Source: Archaeoglobales archaeon
GTDB lineage: Archaea > Halobacteriota > Archaeoglobi > Archaeoglobales > Archaeoglobaceae
NCBI GenBank assembly: GCA_030055525.1
Contig: JASFYJ010000007.1
Location: 18,750-82,749, forward strand
Direction: 5' to 3'
Length of the DNA stretch: 64,000 nucleotides
The position numbers and the translations under genes were made by a program. This document shows positions 24,732 to 33,866 of this stretch, piece by piece; position 1 is the stretch's first letter, and every line of letters begins with the position of its first letter. The notes beneath the pieces were generated by a model. That model worked only from the letters and a program-made list of their open reading frames with translations, searched no databases and was not told the DNA's origin.

Positions 24732-27036
24732 TTTTGTTAAGTTCTCTTATTTTTTCTACGAACTCATTTACACTATTTGAAAACTTTTCTGCCTCTCCTG
24801 AGGATACCCAAAGGCATGATATTCTTTTATCTAATCCGAATTTTTCTAAAACTTTTTTTAACGCTTCAACTCTCTCGCTAGCTCTCAAATTTCCTTTTTT
24901 AAAGTGGCATTCCCCTAGCCGACAACCGATGATGAGTACTCCATCGACTCCATTCTGAAAAGCCCTCAGAATCCATTCTGGATTTATCCTCCCAGTGCAC
25001 AGAACTCTTATTACTCTTACATTCGGCTCGTACTGCAACCTCATCGTTCCTGCCAAATCTGCCGCACCGTAACCGCAATACCAACATGCAAAAGCTAATA
25101 TCAAAGGGTCTGCATTCCTCTCTTCAGCTAATGCATCTATCATAGCCTGTATTCCGGAGTTATCGAAGTATCCCATATCTATAGCGTTTGTAGGGCAGGC
25201 AGAAACACAGACACCGCAATTTGTGCATGCAGCAGCTTCTATCTTTGCCCTATCTTCAACTTTTATAGCTTTAAATTCGCATACCTTTTCACATATTCTG
25301 CATCCGATGCATTTTTCCTCATTAACGTAAGCATAGTATGGGTCGAATTCTATTTCAGAACTTGAGATGATCTCTAAAGCCTTTGAAGCGGCTAAACCTG
25401 CAGAAGAAACGCTATCCTGTATGTCCTTAGGTCCGCTAACACAACCAGCTACGAATATACCCCTAATATGTGTCTCCGAAGGGCGCAACTTTGGATGAGC
25501 AACCTCCACAAACCCATCATCACCGATCCCTATTCCAAGCTTTTTGGCTATCTCGTTCTCAGCCTCTAAACCTACAGAAAGTACTACAAGATCGAACTCT
25601 TCCATTTTGACTTCTCCTTCAAGTGTGCTTTCATAGCTAAGTATCAAATTTCCGTTTTCAAGTTCAACTATCTCTCCAACTTTCCCCCTCACGAATCTGA
25701 CTCCACTTTCTTGCACTCTTTTATAAAATTCCTCGTACATTCTTCCAAAGGCTCTGATATCTATATAGAATATTGCAACCTCGGTTTCGGGATATCTATC
25801 TTTTATAGCATACGCATTTTTCAAACTAGCCATACAACATACCCTGCTGCAGTATCTATTTGTTTTTTCATCTCTGCTTCCAACACATTGAATGAAGGCT
25901 ATCTTTTTTGGAACCGTGGAGTCTGAAGGTCTCAAAAGTTTTCCTTTTGTCGGCCCACTCGCCGAGAGCAATCTTTCAAGTTCAAAAGTCGTTATAACGT
26001 TTGGATACTTCCCATACCCAAGTTCGGGTTTTTTGCGGGCATCGAAGATCTTGTAGCCAGTTGCAACAATTATCGCGCCCACTTCGATTTCGATTCTTTC
26101 AGGCTGCTGGTTAAAATTTATCGCCTTAGGTTCACAAGCTTTTTCACATAATCTGCAACCGATACAGTTTTCCCTATCTATTGTCGCGTATAAAGGAGTA
26201 GATTGTGGAAAAGGTATATATATTGCTTTCCTTGGACCCATCCCGAAGTTATACTCGCTTGCAACCTCAACAGGGCAAACACTACTACAATCTTCTATGC
26301 ATCCTTTGCATTTGCTTTCATCTACGAACCTAGGGTATTTTTTTATCTTCAATTTAAAATTTCCAACACTTCCACTGATTTCTTCAACTTCTGCATTGGT
26401 TATAACATGAATTTTCTCGTTATTCCATGCAGCACTCATCTTTGGACCCAAGATGCAAATTGAACAGTCGTTAGTTGGAAAAACTTCATTTAATAAAGCC
26501 ATATGCCCTCCTATCGTCGGTCTCTTTTCGATTAAGTGTACCTCGACACCTGCATTTGCCAAAGTTAGGGCTGCTTCTATTCCAGAAACTCCACCACCAA
26601 TTACAGCAACGCTCTTTTTTACACCACTTTTAACTTTATAAAGCGGAGTATCCTTCCTAGCTTTAGCGACTGCCATCCTTATAAGATCCTTCGCTTTAGC
26701 CGTTGCTGATTTAGGTTTACCCCTGTGAACCCAAGAACATTGCTCCCTTATATTTACAATCTCAACCATGTATGGACTTATACCTGCCTTTGTAGCTGCA
26801 TTACGAAAAGTCGTTTCGTGTAGCTTTGGCGTGCATGCGACAACAACGATTGCATCAAGTTCATTTTCTTTGATGGATTTTATAATTTCTTCCTGTCCAG
26901 AATCTGAACAAGCGTAATCAAGATCTTTTGCGAAAACGACATCTTTCAATCTTTTAGCATAATCTACGAGTTCTTTAACATCAACGACCTTTGCTATGTT
27001 AAGGCCACAGTGGCAGATGAATACACCGACGTTCAT
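24724..27036 (-). CDS. hdrA: HdrA-MvhD fusion (heterodisulfide reductase subunit A with 2Fe-2S hydrogenase delta domain)
   Basis: A flavin-dependent electron-bifurcating subunit of 770 residues. In order: N-terminal Cys motif FICHCGLN, FAD motif VIGGGVSGIEAAL (near 150), the Cys insertion FPTNDCSICI, 4Fe-4S motifs CKGCIEDCSSVCP, CIGCRLCEKACEP, CIGCRICEKVCEF and CTNCGVCVSACP, then from about residue 640 an MvhD domain with FACWYCGYGAADLAG, VRVLCTGRI-like and IIGCRLGECHFKKGN. No hdrB or hdrC gene is adjacent. ATG 27036 is preceded by TATTTTAAAT about 24 nt upstream; GTG 27051 is less likely. It may exchange electrons with the convergent aldehyde oxidoreductase system. Confidence 0.93.
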   Translation of the reverse strand: MNVGVFICHCGLNIAKVVDVKELVDYAKRLKDVVFAKDLDYACSDSGQEEIIKSIKENELDAIVVVACTPKLHETTFRNAATKAGISPYMVEIVNIREQCSWVHRGKPKSATAKAKDLIRMAVAKARKDTPLYKVKSGVKKSVAVIGGGVSGIEAALTLANAGVEVHLIEKRPTIGGHMALLNEVFPTNDCSICILGPKMSAAWNNEKIHVITNAEVEEISGSVGNFKLKIKKYPRFVDESKCKGCIEDCSSVCPVEVASEYNFGMGPRKAIYIPFPQSTPLYATIDRENCIGCRLCEKACEPKAINFNQQPERIEIEVGAIIVATGYKIFDARKKPELGYGKYPNVITTFELERLLSASGPTKGKLLRPSDSTVPKKIAFIQCVGSRDEKTNRYCSRVCCMASLKNAYAIKDRYPETEVAIFYIDIRAFGRMYEEFYKRVQESGVRFVRGKVGEIVELENGNLILSYESTLEGEVKMEEFDLVVLSVGLEAENEIAKKLGIGIGDDGFVEVAHPKLRPSETHIRGIFVAGCVSGPKDIQDSVSSAGLAASKALEIISSSEIEFDPYYAYVNEEKCIGCRICEKVCEFKAIKVEDRAKIEAAACTNCGVCVSACPTNAIDMGYFDNSGIQAMIDALAEERNADPLILAFACWYCGYGAADLAGTMRLQYEPNVRVIRVLCTGRINPEWILRAFQNGVDGVLIIGCRLGECHFKKGNLRASERVEALKKVLEKFGLDKRISCLWVSSGEAEKFSNSVNEFVEKIRELNKIK

Positions 27037-27123
27037 TAAGCTTCGTTGCACATCTATTTTAAATCTCTTTTTATTCTAACCTATGGCCAATAAATATTTT
27101 ATCCCCGAAGTATATGGGCTGCA

Positions 27124-27690
27124 ATGAAAATCGGTTGGGATGGAAGCCATGGAGAATTCTCGATAAACGACTACTACTATTTTTCAAAACTTTTAAAGTA
27201 TGCAGAAAAAGAAGGGTTAGAGTTGGAAGAGGTTGATAGTTTCTGGAAGCTTCAAAAGTACGATGTTATAGTCTTCAACTATCCGGAAAAGGTGTTCAAA
27301 GCTAGAGAGATAAGTAGAATAAAAAGTTTGACGAGGAAGGGGAAAAAAATAATCTTTGCAGCATATTACAACAACTTTGATAACGTTGCAGCAATCATAA
27401 ACAGAGCTGTTGCCGAGTTTGGGATGAAGATAAACTACGATATTATAAAAGATCCTGAACACAATGTTGGTGATGAATTTTATCCGATCGTCGAATGGGA
27501 TGGTCTTGAGATAGTTCTGCCATGCTCTGCTTCAGTGCAGGGAGAACCTTTCATAGCAGGAAAAAACGTTTTTGCTGCAAGAAATGGGAATGTGATAGTT
27601 TTAGGTACATGCGTTTTCTGGGATAACTATTGCATAGATCTCCTTAACAATAAAGAATTTGCAATTAGACTTCTCAGCTGGGAACTATGA
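27124..27690 (+). CDS. Uncharacterised protein, possible GATase-like/DUF4350-type fold
   Basis: I do not recognise this 188-residue protein with certainty. The start MKIGWDGSHGEFSI, the strand YDVIVFNYPEKVF and the block KGKKIIFAAYYNNFDN resemble class I glutamine amidotransferase-like domains that lack the catalytic Cys. No signal peptide or membrane helix is seen. A TATA-like AATAAATATTTTAT lies 28 nt before the ATG, so the message is leaderless. It overlaps the PfkB-type kinase gene by 4 nt, and the group continues into the ether-lipid genes. Confidence 0.55.
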   Translation: MKIGWDGSHGEFSINDYYYFSKLLKYAEKEGLELEEVDSFWKLQKYDVIVFNYPEKVFKAREISRIKSLTRKGKKIIFAAYYNNFDNVAAIINRAVAEFGMKINYDIIKDPEHNVGDEFYPIVEWDGLEIVLPCSASVQGEPFIAGKNVFAARNGNVIVLGTCVFWDNYCIDLLNNKEFAIRLLSWEL

Positions 27691-28556
27691 TGATCGCTAC
27701 CCATGCTCCAGCACTTGTCGATTACATATACATGATCGACAGATATCCTGAAAAAGGAGGACATGCGTTAGTTAAAAGCACTTCAAAATCTCCAGGTGGT
27801 GCTGGAGCTAATGTTATGCACAATCTTGCTAAACTCGGCGTTGATGCAGCAATTTTTACAACACTCGGCGAAGATGAGGATGCAGAGTTTTTTATAAAAA
27901 ATACTTTTGCAAAAATTTTCTATGAGGTAACAGATAAAAAAACAGGAAAAGTTCATGTTTTTGTAGATTCAAGTGGGGAGAGAACATTCTTTGTTGAACC
28001 AAATGCAGCAGCCAAACCAGTCGTATTCATACCGAAATGTGACTACCTATACATCGACCCCTTTCCCAGCGAAAAGAGTTTTGAAGTTCAACTTAAAGTA
28101 CTTGAGGAATCTAGATCGTTCAAAATCCTAAATCCTGGATTTTTGTACGTATCATACGGTTTCGAAAAACTCAAAAAAATGCTTAAACTCGTTGATATGA
28201 TCATACTTTCAAGAGAAGAATTTAAGATGCTTGGTGTTGACAAAAAAGATATTTTAGATCTCGTTAATTACCTGATAATCACGGAAGGTAGCAAAGGTAG
28301 TATGTGTTTCACTAAAGAGGGAGAATTCTTTGCAGAAGCGTACAAAACTAAAGCCATTGACACAACCGGAGCTGGAGATGCTTTTGCTGCAGGTTTTCTT
28401 TATGCTTTCATGAATTCATTACCAATTGAGACCTGTCTTAAGCTTGGTAATTTTTGTGGAGCTTACAAAGTTGCAAGAATTGGAGCTAGAAACTTTCCCG
28501 AAAAGAAAGTTGTTGATGAAGTCTTAGCAACAATTTTAAATGGGCGAAGCGAGTAG
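27687..28556 (+). CDS. PfkB-family carbohydrate/nucleoside kinase
   Basis: A 289-residue sugar or nucleoside kinase of the ribokinase fold. The N-terminal PfkB signature GGAGANVMHNLAKLG is near residue 37 and the second signature DTTGAGDAFAAGF, with the catalytic Asp, is near residue 230. Substrate-specific residues cannot be assigned by eye. It starts inside the upstream unknown gene (ATGATG) and overlaps the possible longer start of the following small gene. The surrounding genes make lipids, but no direct link is established. Confidence 0.85.
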   Translation: MMIATHAPALVDYIYMIDRYPEKGGHALVKSTSKSPGGAGANVMHNLAKLGVDAAIFTTLGEDEDAEFFIKNTFAKIFYEVTDKKTGKVHVFVDSSGERTFFVEPNAAAKPVVFIPKCDYLYIDPFPSEKSFEVQLKVLEESRSFKILNPGFLYVSYGFEKLKKMLKLVDMIILSREEFKMLGVDKKDILDLVNYLIITEGSKGSMCFTKEGEFFAEAYKTKAIDTTGAGDAFAAGFLYAFMNSLPIETCLKLGNFCGAYKVARIGARNFPEKKVVDEVLATILNGRSE

Positions 28557-28560
28557 AATT

Positions 28561-28734
28561 ATGAACTTAAGATTACTTGCCGAGCAGCTTGGACTTAAAA
28601 GAGTATATAAAGAAGATTGTGAGTTATGCATCATCGGCTACACAGGAAAAAAATGTCCTTATCTAAAAAAGATTGGTAAGGAGTTTTTCTGCACCAAGAA
28701 TGCTGCAAAGATCGACGAAAGGTTAAGATTTTAA
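28561..28734 (+). CDS. Small four-cysteine protein, unknown
   Basis: A protein of 57 residues (64 if ATG 28540 is used). The cysteines follow C-x2-C-x8-C-x11-C in CELCIIGYTGKKCPYLKKIG and FFC, consistent with a zinc knuckle or a small Fe-S site. A basic C-terminal half is visible. It lies 4 nt after the kinase stop (or overlaps it by 17 nt) and 21 nt before the GGGP synthase gene, so it is probably translated from the same message. I know no family for it. Confidence 0.6.
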   Translation: MNLRLLAEQLGLKRVYKEDCELCIIGYTGKKCPYLKKIGKEFFCTKNAAKIDERLRF

Positions 28735-28755
28735 ATTGGAACACTACTTAAAGCG

Positions 28756-29442
28756 ATGAACTGGAAAAAGTGGAGACATATAACTAAGCTAGACCCAGAT
28801 AGGCCAAACGATGAAAAGTTAATCTCTGTCGTTGCAAAAAGCGGCACTGATGCCGTAATGGTATCTGGAACTCAGAACGTTACTTTTGAAAAAGCGAAGA
28901 AGTTGCTATCTATGCTTAAAGATCATGGAATACCCACTGTCGTTGAACCTTCAGATCCATCCAACATAGTTTACGATGCTGATTATCTTTTTGTTCCTAC
29001 AGTTCTTAACGCTGCCGATGGAGATTGGATAACAGGAAAGCATGCAAAATGGATATACAGCTTTAATAATCTGAAGGAATTCGAAAGAATACTAAATAAG
29101 GTTGTTTTTGAGGGTTACATCGTTCTAAATCCGAAAGCCGCTGTTGCGAGGGTAACAAGGGCCATTTGTGATATAGATAGAAAGATGGCAGCAAGCTACG
29201 CTTTAGTTGGTGAAAAGATGATGAACCTTCCGGTGATCTACATAGAATACAGCGGAACATACGGAGATCCTTATCTGGTTAAGACTGTAAAAGAAGCCGT
29301 CGAAAGAGCGAAGTTGTTTTATGGGGGTGGCATAAATTCCAGAGAAAAAGCTTTGGAAATGTTAAACTATGCAGACACGATAATAGTAGGAAATGTGATA
29401 TACGAAAAGGGTTTCGATGCCTACCTTTCTACAATACCTTAA
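28756..29442 (+). CDS. Geranylgeranylglyceryl phosphate synthase
   Basis: The first committed enzyme of archaeal membrane lipids, joining geranylgeranyl diphosphate to sn-glycerol 1-phosphate by an ether bond. It has 228 residues in a TIM barrel. [10 protein letters not shown] at the N terminus, [41 protein letters not shown] and the phosphate-binding end IIVGNVIYE are diagnostic. Its end overlaps the next gene, the second ether-bond enzyme, by 26 nt, so both steps are coupled genetically. Confidence 0.95.
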   Translation: MNWKKWRHITKLDPDRPNDEKLISVVAKSGTDAVMVSGTQNVTFEKAKKLLSMLKDHGIPTVVEPSDPSNIVYDADYLFVPTVLNAADGDWITGKHAKWIYSFNNLKEFERILNKVVFEGYIVLNPKAAVARVTRAICDIDRKMAASYALVGEKMMNLPVIYIEYSGTYGDPYLVKTVKEAVERAKLFYGGGINSREKALEMLNYADTIIVGNVIYEKGFDAYLSTIP

Positions 29443-30277
29443 ATCCTACTGGGAACTCTTCAGGCTTGAACATGGATTGATGTATGGATTGGCAGTTTTG
29501 GTGGGGGTTTTTGTTTCGGATACTAACTACAGCAATCTACAAAAAATAATTTTTGCATATTTAACAGCCGTCTTACTTCAAGCTTCAACGTTTGCACTGA
29601 ACGATTCCTTCGATTATGAAGTCGATATTAAAAATAAGCGCTTTGATAGACCACTAGTTAGAGGGGAGATTAGTAAAAGAGGAGCGTTGATTTCTTCCGT
29701 GCTTCTTTTTCCGTTAGGACTTTTTACAGCACTTCTAATCTCTTTGGAATCTTTTATATTTGCAACTGCGGTTTCAGTTGCTGGTGTACTTTATGACGTA
29801 AAGCTTAAGGAGTTTGGGATCGCTGGAAACATCTATGTTGCTTTTTCAATGGCTGCTCCATTTATTTTTGGTAGTATAGTCGCTTTAGACTCAATCTACA
29901 GCATGGCAACAATTCTAGCAATGATAGCATTTTTCTCGGGGCTTGGGAGAGAGATAATGAAAGGCATAGAAGACGTTGAAGGTGATAAGCTTAGAAACGT
30001 TAGGAGTGTAGCGATAGTAAAAGGAGAAAACTTTGCTTCAAGACTTTCAGCCTACTTCTACTTGTTAGCCGTTCTTTTAAGTTTTTTACCAGTTTTAAAT
30101 CCAGAATACTTGGATTTCAAGTACCTGATACCAGTAGCGATTGCAGACCTGATGTTTTTTGATGCTTCGGCTAAGCTTTTAAGAGGAGCAAAAAAAGAGA
30201 GTATCCCAAAATTTAGGAAAAAAACGCTTTTTGCAATGCTTTTTGGACTTGTAGGTTTCTTGCTTGGAACATTCTGA
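29417..30277 (+). CDS. Digeranylgeranylglyceryl phosphate synthase (UbiA family)
   Basis: An integral membrane prenyltransferase that adds the second geranylgeranyl chain. It has 286 residues and about eight to nine helices. Two Asp-rich motifs that hold Mg-diphosphate are present: [18 protein letters not shown] near residue 62 and [13 protein letters not shown] near residue 187. The start ATG lies 26 nt inside the GGGP synthase gene. Other UbiA enzymes act on quinones or heme; the position directly after the first ether-lipid enzyme favours the lipid role. Confidence 0.93.
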   Translation: MPTFLQYLKSYWELFRLEHGLMYGLAVLVGVFVSDTNYSNLQKIIFAYLTAVLLQASTFALNDSFDYEVDIKNKRFDRPLVRGEISKRGALISSVLLFPLGLFTALLISLESFIFATAVSVAGVLYDVKLKEFGIAGNIYVAFSMAAPFIFGSIVALDSIYSMATILAMIAFFSGLGREIMKGIEDVEGDKLRNVRSVAIVKGENFASRLSAYFYLLAVLLSFLPVLNPEYLDFKYLIPVAIADLMFFDASAKLLRGAKKESIPKFRKKTLFAMLFGLVGFLLGTF

Positions 30278-30308
30278 ATCGACTCGATCTAATTATTTAA
30301 TTTTCAGA

Positions 30309-32090
30309 TCACCTTCCCCAGAATGGATTTTCCTTCCTTTTAATATTTAGAAACTCCATAAAGACCTTTTTAGTCTCCTCGTCAAGAGCCTCTAGAAGGT
30401 CCTTCTCTATCACTTTAGCGTGTTTTTCAGGAACGTCAACGTAAAGTTCCTCATCTCCCTGTAGTTGCCTTCCAATTGTTACCTCCTCTATAGCTATCGC
30501 AACCTCATCACCGGCTTTGGCAAGGGCTATGTTCTTACCCTCCTTTTGCATTGTCCTTATACTTCCGACCTTTGTTCCATCCGGTTTTATCAGATCTACA
30601 CCCCTTCTAACCTCCCCAGCCAAAACTTTTATACCAACAATCGCAGGTTTACTTCTTCTGAAAATAAACTCTTTAAGCAACTTTATCTTCCCGGGCTTTA
30701 TTAAGGATTCTATCTTCTGTTTCTCCCTTGCGATCTTTTCCTCCTCTCTCCACTTCGTGTATCTCTCGATCAACGAGTAGATTATATCATCAGTGAAGAT
30801 CCTTACTCCGTACTTTTTCGCTTCCTCCTCAGCACCTGGAAGAAGCTTTACGTTGAAGGCTAAAACAACCCTGTTGAGTTCATCTTTATTCGTGGATGCA
30901 TCAACAACATCCCTTTTATCAACATCTCCGACTTCTGCTTTCTTTATGGGAATGCTGTTGATTTTAAGCTCGCTTATCAAAGCTTCAAGTGATCCCAAAG
31001 CGTCAGTTTTCAAAACAACTCCTTCCTCATCAGTTCTTATTGCGATCTCCTCGTATTCTTTTTTAATTCTGTTTTTGAAGTCCTCCACGTCTTTATCACT
31101 TTCAACAACCTCAAATTCGCTTCCAGCGAGAACTTTTTCTAAGTTTGGAGCAACTATCTTTATCCCAGCAGCTGCTGTAACACTTTTCACGCTTTTGAAC
31201 TTGCTTTCCATTCTCATCTCCCTAAGTGGGGCCAACTTAAGTATGGCTTTTACATTTGTAACCACTATTTCATCCTTACCTGCAATTGCAATCTTGTCTC
31301 CAACTTTAAGCGTACCATCGTAAAGTATTGCATCACATGTAACTCCCAAGCCCTTTTCCTCTTTTATTTCCAATATTGTTCCTTTGCCTTTACCCTCAAC
31401 TTGAAGTCTTAGACTGCTTTCAAGGTACCTCTGGGCCAAACCGACCAATATTAAAAGCAGTTCAGGGATGCCTTCACCAGTCAGAGCTGATACTGGGACT
31501 ATTGCAAGTGTTTTTGTAAAGTCCTTTATTCTGTCAAACCTGTCAGCATTAAAGTTGTGCTTATACAGTTCTGCGATTATTTCATAGATCTTATTTTCAA
31601 GCCTCTGTTTTGTTACATCATCCTGTGAAGCGTAGCTTTTTGTAAATGGTGCTCTTTCTATACTTTGCCATCCGGGTATTTTATCTATCTTGTTTGCAGC
31701 TACAACAAATGGTGTTTTGAAAGTTCTCAAAATAGATAAAGCTTCCTCAGTTTGAGGCATGAAGCCCTCATTTATATCTACAACCAGAATTGCTAAATCA
31801 GATAAAGCCCCACCTCTCTTCCTTAAATTTGTGAACGCCTTATGCCCGGGTGTATCGATGAAAAGAAGGCCAGGGATTCTTACATTAACTTTCCATATAT
31901 CTTTGCAGATCTCCTTTATGGCATCTATTGGAACTTCTGTAGCACCAATGTGCTGCGTTATACCTCCTGCCTCCTTTGCAGCAACCCGACTTTTTCGTAT
32001 ACTGTCAAGTAGTGTTGTCTTACCATGATCGACATGTCCAAGCACCGCGACGATTGGTGTTCTAAGGTTTTTATCAGTCTTCTCAACCAT
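30309..32090 (-). CDS. infB: Translation initiation factor aIF5B (IF-2)
   Basis: A GTPase that promotes joining of the ribosomal subunits. It has 593 residues, normal for archaea. The G motifs are GHVDHGKTTLLD, DTPGHKAF and NKIDKI, followed by the beta-barrel domain 2, a Rossmann-like domain 3 and the C-terminal barrel. No intein is inserted. TGTTTAAAAAAGT (about 32112-32124) lies about 25 nt upstream of the ATG on the minus strand, which fits a leaderless message. The ndk gene lies just upstream on the same strand, a pairing common in archaea. Confidence 0.97.
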   Translation of the reverse strand: MVEKTDKNLRTPIVAVLGHVDHGKTTLLDSIRKSRVAAKEAGGITQHIGATEVPIDAIKEICKDIWKVNVRIPGLLFIDTPGHKAFTNLRKRGGALSDLAILVVDINEGFMPQTEEALSILRTFKTPFVVAANKIDKIPGWQSIERAPFTKSYASQDDVTKQRLENKIYEIIAELYKHNFNADRFDRIKDFTKTLAIVPVSALTGEGIPELLLILVGLAQRYLESSLRLQVEGKGKGTILEIKEEKGLGVTCDAILYDGTLKVGDKIAIAGKDEIVVTNVKAILKLAPLREMRMESKFKSVKSVTAAAGIKIVAPNLEKVLAGSEFEVVESDKDVEDFKNRIKKEYEEIAIRTDEEGVVLKTDALGSLEALISELKINSIPIKKAEVGDVDKRDVVDASTNKDELNRVVLAFNVKLLPGAEEEAKKYGVRIFTDDIIYSLIERYTKWREEEKIAREKQKIESLIKPGKIKLLKEFIFRRSKPAIVGIKVLAGEVRRGVDLIKPDGTKVGSIRTMQKEGKNIALAKAGDEVAIAIEEVTIGRQLQGDEELYVDVPEKHAKVIEKDLLEALDEETKKVFMEFLNIKRKENPFWGR

Positions 32091-32174
32091 AGATATCCCG
32101 AATGTTCACAATGTTTAAAAAAGTACTTAACTCTTCCGCTCGAGGTGTAAGACTAAAAATAAACCTTTGAAATC

Positions 32175-32630
32175 TCAATTTTTCTCATATATCCAGTTTT
32201 CGTCATATTTAGAGTATTCGTAAATTTCCTCTGAGCTGAAAAACAAAGCTATCTCTCTTTTTGCCGACTCCAAGGAATCTGATGCATGGATTACGTTTCT
32301 ACCAACATCTAATCCGTAGTCCCCTCTTATAGTACCTGGCTGTGCCTCGGCTGGATTTGTTGCACCGACTATACTTCTTACAACTTTTACAGCATTTTTT
32401 CCCTCGATAACCATCGCAATTACCGGAGAAGATGTTATATAATTCAATAGTCCCTCAAAAAACGGTTTCCCCTTATGTTCGGCATAATGCTTCTCCGCTA
32501 GTTCTCTGCTTATCTTAAGCATCTTCATTGCTACTATCTTGAATCCCTTTCTTTCGAACCTACTGATTATTTCGCCAACTATTCCTCTTTGCACAGCATC
32601 TGGTTTTAGCATAACGAAAGTCCTTTCCAT
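32175..32630 (-). CDS. ndk: Nucleoside diphosphate kinase
   Basis: This enzyme balances nucleoside triphosphate pools by moving phosphate through an active-site histidine. The chain has 151 residues from ATG 32630 (the in-frame TTG at 32636 is less likely). [16 protein letters not shown] opens the fold and [12 protein letters not shown] carries the phosphorylated His. It precedes infB on the same strand, with an 84-nt gap that contains the infB promoter. Confidence 0.97.
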   Translation of the reverse strand: MERTFVMLKPDAVQRGIVGEIISRFERKGFKIVAMKMLKISRELAEKHYAEHKGKPFFEGLLNYITSSPVIAMVIEGKNAVKVVRSIVGATNPAEAQPGTIRGDYGLDVGRNVIHASDSLESAKREIALFFSSEEIYEYSKYDENWIYEKN

Positions 32631-32656
32631 GCACAAGCTAACTGCAGTTTGGCTTT

Positions 32657-33817
32657 TTAAATTATTCTGAGTTTACTCTGGGCATAACTCAGTCCGAACT
32701 TTATAAGAAGTAGGGTAAAGACGAAGTGAGAATAGAAGAACCTCTTAAGACTACCCTCCTTGAGATCTATCATTGAGGGAATGTCTATTTTAAGCGGACA
32801 AGCGGAAACGCATTTTCCGCAACCTAGACATAACTTAACTTCGTCGCTTCCGTTCAAGGAGTAGTACAAGGAAAATCTACCACCTTTATAATATTCATTG
32901 AATAAGTGCATTGGGCAAACAGTCACACAACTTCCACATCCGATGCAATAAAGAACTTCCCTAAAGTTGCTTTTTGCGATATCGCTCCTTCCATTATCTA
33001 AAAGAATTACCAAAGCATCCCCGCCAATTCTTACTGGCTTTTTCTCTATATCTGAAGTTGATGCAGCGCCAGAAACGATCTCAATGAAAGATGTAGAGTC
33101 TTTTCCTGTGGCGAAGAAGCTTTGCAACTTTATAGCCTTTAGAGCATCGTATACCGATGGATAAATTTTATCTATACCTGTTATGCATATCCACCTCCTC
33201 TTCCTAAGAACTTCAGCTATATTACCTTCGTTGTGCGCTAATAAAATTAAACCGTCGGAAGTTATAGCATTTGCACCACTTATACCTACATTTGCCTTTT
33301 CAATGTGTTTACTAATCTCGTTCTTTAAAAATTTAGCTATAGATTCTGCTTTTGCCTCAACTTCAACTCCATAGATTTCTTTAATTTTTTTAGCAATTCT
33401 TTCAGCACTTAAATGGGCTGCAGGTCCGGTTGGATGCGCTGGTTCACCACCAAATATCTGCATGATTCTATCTCCTATATCTGTCTCGATCACTTCTATC
33501 CCATTTGCTATCAGATTTTCAGCAAGTTTTATCTCTTTACAAACGTTTGATTTCGATTTTATGACTATTTTCTCATCTCCTATCTCTTTTAAGACTAACT
33601 TTATTGCATCCTCACATTTTTCAGCTATTTCAACTCTAAAACCTCTTGATCTGAGATTTCTAACAGTTTCATCAATCAATTTTTGATTGCAAACACTCTC
33701 TTCCCTTATTTTCCTAACCTCCTTGCACAAGTCCTGATACTTCTCCTTCTCTTTCTCAATTTTCTCCCTCAGCATTTTAAAGCTCTTATACATCGTAATT
33801 GATCTTTCAAAGTCCAT
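32657..33817 (-). CDS. LutB-like LUD-domain protein with two 4Fe-4S motifs
   Basis: A 386-residue iron-sulfur protein related to LutB of lactate oxidation. The LUD domain (about residues 60-280) includes [15 protein letters not shown] and [28 protein letters not shown] and [12 protein letters not shown] near residues 292 and 333 are ferredoxin motifs. The C terminus ends in a hydrophobic stretch, [16 protein letters not shown], that could contact the membrane. No lutA, lutC or lactate permease lies beside it, so the substrate is open. It is divergent from the deoxyhypusine synthase gene, with one symmetric TATA element between them. Confidence 0.85.
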   Translation of the reverse strand: MDFERSITMYKSFKMLREKIEKEKEKYQDLCKEVRKIREESVCNQKLIDETVRNLRSRGFRVEIAEKCEDAIKLVLKEIGDEKIVIKSKSNVCKEIKLAENLIANGIEVIETDIGDRIMQIFGGEPAHPTGPAAHLSAERIAKKIKEIYGVEVEAKAESIAKFLKNEISKHIEKANVGISGANAITSDGLILLAHNEGNIAEVLRKRRWICITGIDKIYPSVYDALKAIKLQSFFATGKDSTSFIEIVSGAASTSDIEKKPVRIGGDALVILLDNGRSDIAKSNFREVLYCIGCGSCVTVCPMHLFNEYYKGGRFSLYYSLNGSDEVKLCLGCGKCVSACPLKIDIPSMIDLKEGSLKRFFYSHFVFTLLLIKFGLSYAQSKLRII

Positions 33818-33833
33818 CAAAAAACTAAAGAGT

Positions 33834-33851
33834 AAAGTTTAATTAAGCTTT
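33834..33851 (+). promoter_or_regulatory. Near-palindromic shared TATA element for divergent genes
   Basis: AAAG-T-TTAATTAA-G-CTTT is symmetric at 16 of 18 bases. Its centre (33842.5) is 25 nt from the ATG at 33817 on the minus strand and 25 nt from the ATG at 33867 on the plus strand. One element may therefore place TBP for both genes, in either orientation. Confidence 0.55.
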
Positions 33852-33866
33852 ACTGTCATTCGAAAC

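Noticed and set aside
30793-31323. 176-codon open frame opposite infB
   Set aside because: Rich in Ser, Phe and Leu from reversed coding bias; the sense gene is unquestioned aIF5B.
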